Shown here: positions 13,936-18,693 of the stretch, one piece after another
How the letters are laid out: every line of letters starts with the position of its first letter
Numbering within the stretch: the first letter of the stretch is position 1
Assembly (NCBI GenBank): GCA_036264445.1
Contig: DATAQW010000361.1
Location: 1 to 18,693 of the forward strand
Direction of reading: 5' to 3'
Origin: Pseudacidobacterium sp036264445
GTDB taxonomy: Bacteria > Acidobacteriota > Terriglobia > Terriglobales > Acidobacteriaceae
Length of the DNA stretch: 18,693 nt
Position numbers and translations under genes: made by a program
Notes under the pieces: model-generated
Databases searched by the model: none
Told to the model about the DNA's origin: nothing
What the model saw: the letters and a program-made list of their open reading frames with translations, nothing else

Positions 13936-16656
13936 CTATTTTCTGATGATGCGAATGGATGTTAGCGCAGGGCTGTCATTGAGCTTCTGCGTGCCTGTAA
14001 TGGTCAGCTTTTGTTCCTGTCCAGATTCCGTTTCTCCAGGCTGTGCTCCTCCTACGAACACTCTGTAGTCTCCCGCTGTAACAGCGCGCTGTCCCTGCTC
14101 ATCGACTGTGCTGAGATTCCGCGAATCGAGATCGAACGCGACGTGTGCTACCTGATGTGGCTCGATATGTACGCGCTTGAATCCGGCAAGCCAATGATTT
14201 GGGGCCCCCGGAGTAGCAGGTGGAGTGATGTAAAGCTCGGCAACTTCGTCGCCTGGGAGGGCGCTCGTATTCTCGACATCAACCGTAACATGCAGTGGAG
14301 TACCTGCGTTCAGCTTCGCTGTCGAGAGGCGCAGATTTTTGTAGCTGAATTTTGAATAGCTCAGACCATAGCCGAAGCCATAGAGCGGCTTGTGGCGGAA
14401 GTAGCGATATGTGCGCCCTTCCATTTTGTAGTCGTCGAACGGCGGCAGTTGATCGACTGACTGATAGAACGTTACCGGCAGCCGTCCGGCAGGATTTGCA
14501 GCGCCGGTAAGTACATCGGCGATTGCTGTGCCACCTGCCTGTCCTGGATACCATGCCTCTACGATAGCTCCGGCATGCTGCTGCTCCCAATCGATGGCTA
14601 ACGCGCTGCCGTTCAACAGAACAACGACCAGCGGCTTGCCTGTAGCTCCAAGCGATTCAAGCAGAGCGCGCTGCGCTACGGGCAACGCAATGTCGGTGCG
14701 ATCTCCGCCGGAAAATCCGGGAATGTGTACAGGCATCTCTTCGCCTTCGATATCTGGTGACAGGCCAACAAAAGCCACGACAACATCAGCCTGGTTTGCA
14801 ATCTGAATGGCCTGTTGGCGCAATTGCTCAAGATCGGGCTTCCACTTGAGGGTTACGCCTGCGCCATAGTCTGCGCCGCTGCGTGAATACTTCATTTCAA
14901 ATGGATGCGGGTTTGCGTCGTTGAAATGCACGGTGAACGTCAGCGGATGGCCCTGATCATTCGGATCGTTGCTTGAATCGCTGGCAACTTCCTTGCCGTC
15001 GAAGGAAATGCTGTACGAGTATGTAGAAGCGCAGTGAGGCTCGCATCTCGCGTGCTCCACAGTAAAGGTCACATCGCCGGGAGCAAGCGGCTGGAAGCTT
15101 CCGCTCCAGCGTACGCTGAAGCTCTTTGCGCCTAGCACCGGCACAGGCACAACCCGGTTCCAGTCGAAGTTAATCTGCGTATTGCGTTCTGTTGTTGACG
15201 TGCCGCTGAAATCGGCGTTTGCAAAATATTCCGCCGTCAATCCGCCGGGCTGGCCGTCTTTATCGCGGAAGACGCTGCTTGGCACTACGACAGGCAACTC
15301 TTCTACTAATGGTGAGCCCTGAGCGTAGAGCACCTTTGTATCTTTGCCCGCAAACTTTGCCTGCAGGCCGGTCAGCGGTGTTACAGGATGCACCGGCACT
15401 CCGTTGTAATTTCCCTCAAGGGCAATCAGCGATTCCGCATTCGGGCCGACGACTGCGATCGTTTTGACGGTGCTGCTCAAAGGCAGTGTGTTGTGCTCGT
15501 TCTTTAACAGAACGATAGATTCACGCGCGGTCTGCAACGCTAGCTCTGCATGTTCTGGAGTCGCATTTTCGCTGGGAGAAATGCGCGCAAACGCATTCGA
15601 TCCTGCTGGATCGAAAAGTCCAAGTTGGAAGCGTGCAGTGAACAGACGGGCCACGGCACGATTGATTGCCGTTTCATCGATTAATCCCTGGTGCACAGCA
15701 TCTACCAGCGCTGCGAATTCTTTGCCGCAACTCAGGTCAGTGCCCGCTTTTACGGCTGCAGCCGAGGCGTGTGCTGCGTCGGGGGAAAAATGATGGCCAT
15801 CTTCGCTGAAGAAATCGCTGATGGCTCCGCAGTCGGAAACAACATAGCCAGGGAAGCTCCATTTCTGGCGTAGAGTCGTATCCAGAAGATCGTGATTCGC
15901 GCAGGCAGGCGATCCGTTCACACTGTTATATGCACACATGATCGAACCCGCCTTTGCGTCGACCATTGCGGTGCGGAATGCTGGCAAATAGGTGTCTTCG
16001 AGATCGTGCGGCGATGGATCGATATTTGCCTTGTGACGGGTGGATTCAGGGCCGCTGTGTACGGCGTAGTGTTTCGCAGTTGCGATGGTCTTATAGATCT
16101 TTGGATCATCTCCCTGAAGGCCTCTGATGAAAGCGGCTCCTATTTGTCCCGTCAAATACGGATCTTCGCCATAGGTTTCCTGGCCGCGTCCCCAGCGTGG
16201 ATCGCGAAAGATATTGATGTTTGGCGACCAGAAGTCCAGTCCGCGATAGATGCTGTGATCGCCCTCGGCCTGCGCCTGGTTGAACTTTGCGCGCGCTTCG
16301 GTGGAGATGGTGTCGGCAACGCGATGCTGGAGATCGGTGTTCCATGTTGATGCCAGGCCAATGGCCTGCGGAAAGACCGTGGCATAGCCCGCGCGCGCTA
16401 CGCCATGCAAGGCTTCGCTCCACCAGTCATATTCCGGCACATTGAGGCGGGGAATGGCGACAGCATGGTTCTGCATCTGCGAAACTTTTTCTTCGAGGGT
16501 CATGCCCGAAACCAGAACGGCGACGCGGCGTTCCGTAGGCTGAGACGGATCAAGATAAATTAGGGGTTTCTCTGGAGTAGACTGGCAAAAGCCAAAGATT
16601 GCAGACGAGAGCAAAGCGGATGCCAGGCAAGAAGCAAGTGACAGACGAATGGTCAT
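13936..16656 (-). CDS. GH3 beta-xylosidase/beta-glucosidase with inserted PA14 domain
   Basis: A 906-residue exported enzyme from the ATG at 16656, chosen because it gives a signal peptide (MTIRLSLASCLASALLSSAI to GFCQ); the frame is open further upstream to 16785 but that would overlap lutA. The GH3 N-domain shows WWSEALHGVARAG, FRDPRWGRGQETYGEDP and AKHYAVHSG (194-202). The nucleophile Asp275 is in VVSDCGAI, a form common in beta-xylosidases of this family. A PA14-like insert lies at about 500-650 (GLTAEYFANADFSG). The GH3 C-domain and a fibronectin-III-like end follow (YRYFRHKPLYGFGYGLSYSKF; AGDYRVFVGG). It removes terminal sugars from beta-linked oligosaccharides; xylose versus glucose cannot be settled here. 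Its stop is 14 bp from the convergent fucosidase stop, with no terminator between. Confidence 0.92.
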   Translation of the reverse strand: MTIRLSLASCLASALLSSAIFGFCQSTPEKPLIYLDPSQPTERRVAVLVSGMTLEEKVSQMQNHAVAIPRLNVPEYDWWSEALHGVARAGYATVFPQAIGLASTWNTDLQHRVADTISTEARAKFNQAQAEGDHSIYRGLDFWSPNINIFRDPRWGRGQETYGEDPYLTGQIGAAFIRGLQGDDPKIYKTIATAKHYAVHSGPESTRHKANIDPSPHDLEDTYLPAFRTAMVDAKAGSIMCAYNSVNGSPACANHDLLDTTLRQKWSFPGYVVSDCGAISDFFSEDGHHFSPDAAHASAAAVKAGTDLSCGKEFAALVDAVHQGLIDETAINRAVARLFTARFQLGLFDPAGSNAFARISPSENATPEHAELALQTARESIVLLKNEHNTLPLSSTVKTIAVVGPNAESLIALEGNYNGVPVHPVTPLTGLQAKFAGKDTKVLYAQGSPLVEELPVVVPSSVFRDKDGQPGGLTAEYFANADFSGTSTTERNTQINFDWNRVVPVPVLGAKSFSVRWSGSFQPLAPGDVTFTVEHARCEPHCASTYSYSISFDGKEVASDSSNDPNDQGHPLTFTVHFNDANPHPFEMKYSRSGADYGAGVTLKWKPDLEQLRQQAIQIANQADVVVAFVGLSPDIEGEEMPVHIPGFSGGDRTDIALPVAQRALLESLGATGKPLVVVLLNGSALAIDWEQQHAGAIVEAWYPGQAGGTAIADVLTGAANPAGRLPVTFYQSVDQLPPFDDYKMEGRTYRYFRHKPLYGFGYGLSYSKFSYKNLRLSTAKLNAGTPLHVTVDVENTSALPGDEVAELYITPPATPGAPNHWLAGFKRVHIEPHQVAHVAFDLDSRNLSTVDEQGQRAVTAGDYRVFVGGAQPGETESGQEQKLTITGTQKLNDSPALTSIRIIRK

Positions 16657-16701
16657 AGTTTGAAAGACTTTCCCGCAACAGTGTACTTGTGAAACAGAAT
16701 A

Positions 16702-16730
16702 AGTAAACCGATTTTCTAATGCAGAGTCAA
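16702..16730 (-). promoter_or_regulatory. Promoter of the GH3 gene
   Basis: On the minus strand TTGACT (16725-16730) is followed after 17 bp by TTTACT (16702-16707). This predicts a start near 16695 and a 5' leader of about 40 nt before the ATG at 16656. It lies in the 106-bp spacer divergent from lutA; no comparably good promoter was found for lutA. Confidence 0.45.
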
Positions 16731-16762
16731 AAATCAGGACTGATTGCAACGAGGGAATTGTA

Positions 16763-17506
16763 GTGCGAATTTCGCTTTTCATCACATGTTATAACGACAC
16801 GCTCTTTCCTGAGACGGGGAAAAGCGTGGTTCGATTGCTGGAGCGGCTCGGTCACGAGGTCGACTTTCCGTTTGAGCAGACCTGTTGCGGACAGATGCAC
16901 TACAACACTGGCTACCAGGCAGAGGCGATGCCGTTGATGCGCCGCTTCGTCGAAATCTTCAAAGATGCGGAAGCTGTCTGCATCCCATCGTCATCCTGCG
17001 TTGCGATGGTTCGCGATCACTATTCGAAAATGGCCGAGGCCACGGGTGACTCTGGTCTGGTAAGAGCGGTTGATGAACTGCTTCCGCGCGTGTATGAGTT
17101 GTCGGAACTTTTGGTGAACAAGCTCGGCCTGGAAGATGTCGGCGCCTACTATCCGCATCGTGTGACGTATCATGCAAGCTGTCACTCGCTACGAAGTCTG
17201 TATCTGGGTGATTTGCCGCTGCGTTTGTTACGCAAGGTGCGCGGCATTGATTTAGTGGAATTGCAGGATGTGGACCAGTGCTGCGGATTTGGCGGTACTT
17301 TTGCGGTCAAGAATGGCGATGTTTCAGCCGCTATGCTCACAGATAAATTGCGCTGCGTAGAAGACACGCGCGCTGAAGTCTGCACGGCAGTCGACAATTC
17401 CTGTCTGATGCATATCTTCGGTGGGCTTCACCGGCTGCGCGCCGGAGTAAAGACTGTACATCTCGCTGAGATTCTGGCGTCAACTGAAGAGGGAAGCGGC
17501 CAATGA
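16763..17506 (+). CDS. lutA: Lactate utilisation protein A ((Fe-S)-binding, CCG domains)
   Basis: The 247-residue protein matches LutA/YkgE in length. Two CCG-type half-domains are seen: C9 with C41-C42-G (QTCCGQMHYNTG), and C140 (YHASCHS) with C173-C174-G (VDQCCGFGGTFAVKN). These bind an iron-sulfur cluster, as in heterodisulfide reductase HdrB-type subunits. With LutB and LutC it oxidises L-lactate to pyruvate in the cytoplasm, linked to the membrane electron chain. The start is GTG at 16763 with GAGGGA about 6-7 nt upstream, giving the family N-terminus MRISLFITCYND. It overlaps lutB by 4 bp (ATGA), a sign of coupled translation. It is divergent from the GH3 gene; no LutR regulator gene is visible. 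Confidence 0.92.
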   Translation: MRISLFITCYNDTLFPETGKSVVRLLERLGHEVDFPFEQTCCGQMHYNTGYQAEAMPLMRRFVEIFKDAEAVCIPSSSCVAMVRDHYSKMAEATGDSGLVRAVDELLPRVYELSELLVNKLGLEDVGAYYPHRVTYHASCHSLRSLYLGDLPLRLLRKVRGIDLVELQDVDQCCGFGGTFAVKNGDVSAAMLTDKLRCVEDTRAEVCTAVDNSCLMHIFGGLHRLRAGVKTVHLAEILASTEEGSGQ

Positions 17507-18693
17507 GCATTCGCGTAGGAGAGGCAGCCGAGGCTCCGTCGTTTCAGAAAGCAGCGTTCACGCTGCTCGATGACACGCAGCTTCGCAAGAATGTTCGCCA
17601 TGCCACCAATGTGATTACGCGCAAGCGGGCGATGGTTGTGGGCGAGCAGCACGACTGGCAACAGCTGCGTTCCTCTGCCAGCGCGATTAAAGAGCATACG
17701 CTCGCGCATCTCGATCTCTATTTGCAGCAATTCGAAACAGCTTGTACTGCTGCGGGAGGCCATGTTCATTGGGCTTCAGATGCAGACGAAGCAAACCGCA
17801 TCATTGTCGACCTCGTGAAGCAGTATGGCGGCAAAGAAGTCATCAAGGTCAAAACAATGACCTCGGACGAGATCGGCTTGAACAAAGCGCTTGAAGCGAG
17901 TGGCATTCATCCGCATGAAACCGATCTGGCAGACATGATTATCCAGCTTGGGCATGATAAGCCTTCGCATATCGTCGTGCCCGCACTGCACAAGAACCGG
18001 CAGCAGGTGCGCGAAATCTTCAGGCAGGCCATGGGTTTGACGGAGCTGGGTGACAAGCCTGAGGATCTGACGAATGCCGCGCGGCATTATCTGCGCGAAA
18101 AGTTTCTAAAAGTAAAGATAGGCGTGAGCGGAGCAAACTATCTCATTGCAGAAACTGGCGGTGTTTGCGTTGTTGAATCGGAAGGCAACGGGCGCATGTG
18201 TCTCACGCTGCCTGACACGCTCATCACAGTAGCCGGCATTGAAAAAGTCATTCCGTCATTCCGTGATCTTGAAGTTTTTCTACAATTGCTGCCGCGTTCT
18301 GCTACTGGCGAGCGCATGAATCCCTACAACTCGCTCTGGACCGGCGTTCAGAAAGGCGAGGGACCGCAGAATTTTCACGTCATTCTGTTGGATAATGGAC
18401 GCACGCGCATCCTTGCTGACCAGGAGGCGCGGCAGACGCTGCGTTGTATTCGCTGCGGAGCCTGCCAGAATGCGTGCCCCGTTTACCGCCAGACGAGCGG
18501 CCTTGCCTACGGCTCGATCTATGCAGGACCAATTGGTGCCATTCTCACGCCGCAGCTTTTTGATATGCAGCATGCACAATCGTTGCCCTATGCGTCGTCG
18601 CTCTGTGGAGCGTGTTATGAAGTCTGCCCTGTGAAGATCAATATTCCTGAAGTGCTGATTCATCTTCGCGGACGCGTGGTTCGCGAGCAGCAG
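17503..18693 (+). CDS. lutB: Lactate utilisation iron-sulfur protein B, partial at window end
   Basis: The ATG at 17503 opens 397 codons with no stop before the window edge; LutB is usually ~470-480 residues, so the C-terminus is missing. The N-terminal part (to about 290) is a LUD domain: LRKNVRHATNVITRKRAMV, VKTMTSDEIGLNKALEASG, then GVSGANYLIAETG and EKVIPSFRDLEVFLQLL. Two [4Fe-4S] ferredoxin motifs follow: CIRCGACQNACPVY (C315, C318, C321, C325) and CGACYEVCPVKINIP (C368, C371, C375). LutB passes electrons from L-lactate oxidation together with LutA and LutC. It overlaps lutA by ATGA; lutC probably follows beyond the window. Confidence 0.93.
   Translation, partial: MSIRVGEAAEAPSFQKAAFTLLDDTQLRKNVRHATNVITRKRAMVVGEQHDWQQLRSSASAIKEHTLAHLDLYLQQFETACTAAGGHVHWASDADEANRIIVDLVKQYGGKEVIKVKTMTSDEIGLNKALEASGIHPHETDLADMIIQLGHDKPSHIVVPALHKNRQQVREIFRQAMGLTELGDKPEDLTNAARHYLREKFLKVKIGVSGANYLIAETGGVCVVESEGNGRMCLTLPDTLITVAGIEKVIPSFRDLEVFLQLLPRSATGERMNPYNSLWTGVQKGEGPQNFHVILLDNGRTRILADQEARQTLRCIRCGACQNACPVYRQTSGLAYGSIYAGPIGAILTPQLFDMQHAQSLPYASSLCGACYEVCPVKINIPEVLIHLRGRVVREQQ

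Noticed and set aside
12563..16656. Link between the fucosidase/GH3 genes and the cys operon as a system for sulfated fucans
   Set aside because: No sulfatase or sulfatase-maturase gene is present, and the GH3 gene is in the opposite direction with its own promoter. Adjacency alone is not enough.

Overview
The window looks like chromosomal DNA from a soil acidobacterium (Terriglobia-like, e.g. Granulicella/Edaphobacter/Terriglobus). This is inferred from the large TonB-dependent receptor with an N-terminal carboxypeptidase-regulatory domain, the exported GH29 and GH3 glycosidases, and the overall gene mix. I made no database comparison, so the taxonomic call is moderate.

Left block (1-4175, minus strand): a surface-glycan cluster transcribed right to left. 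It holds a CBS-domain sugar-1-phosphate nucleotidyltransferase, a LegB-like NAD-dependent 4,6-dehydratase, an FkbM-type methyltransferase and a capsule-synthesis (KpsC/KpsS-like) protein cut by the window start. The first two resemble the opening steps of the GDP-sugar route to legionaminic-type nonulosonic acids. The block appears more A/T-rich than the rest and stops at an initiator tRNA gene (4464-4540, minus strand), so it may be a variable island beside a tRNA.

Centre (4647-12521): a TonB-dependent receptor (minus strand) faces away from a sulfate-assimilation operon (plus strand): cysD, cysN, cysH and a TauE/SafE-family permease. The 572-bp divergent spacer has what I consider the main discovery. 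Ahead of cysD lie a TTGACA promoter, a tiny ORF with nine Cys codons including a Cys-Cys-Cys run, and a strong intrinsic terminator before the cysD start. This is the layout of a cysteine-responsive transcription attenuator. A second mini-ORF ending in His-Cys-Ser-Cys-Cys precedes the TonB receptor gene, which may tie that receptor to sulfur acquisition. CysN has a C-terminal tail that looks like a decayed APS kinase without its P-loop. CysH carries the iron-sulfur Cys pattern of an APS reductase, which does not need PAPS, so the two observations agree.

Right block (12563-18693): an exported alpha-L-fucosidase (plus) meets a GH3 beta-xylosidase/glucosidase (minus) tail to tail, 14 bp apart. 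These suggest use of plant or microbial polysaccharides. Divergent from the GH3 gene is a lactate-utilisation operon, lutA and a lutB cut by the window end, with the genes overlapping by ATGA.
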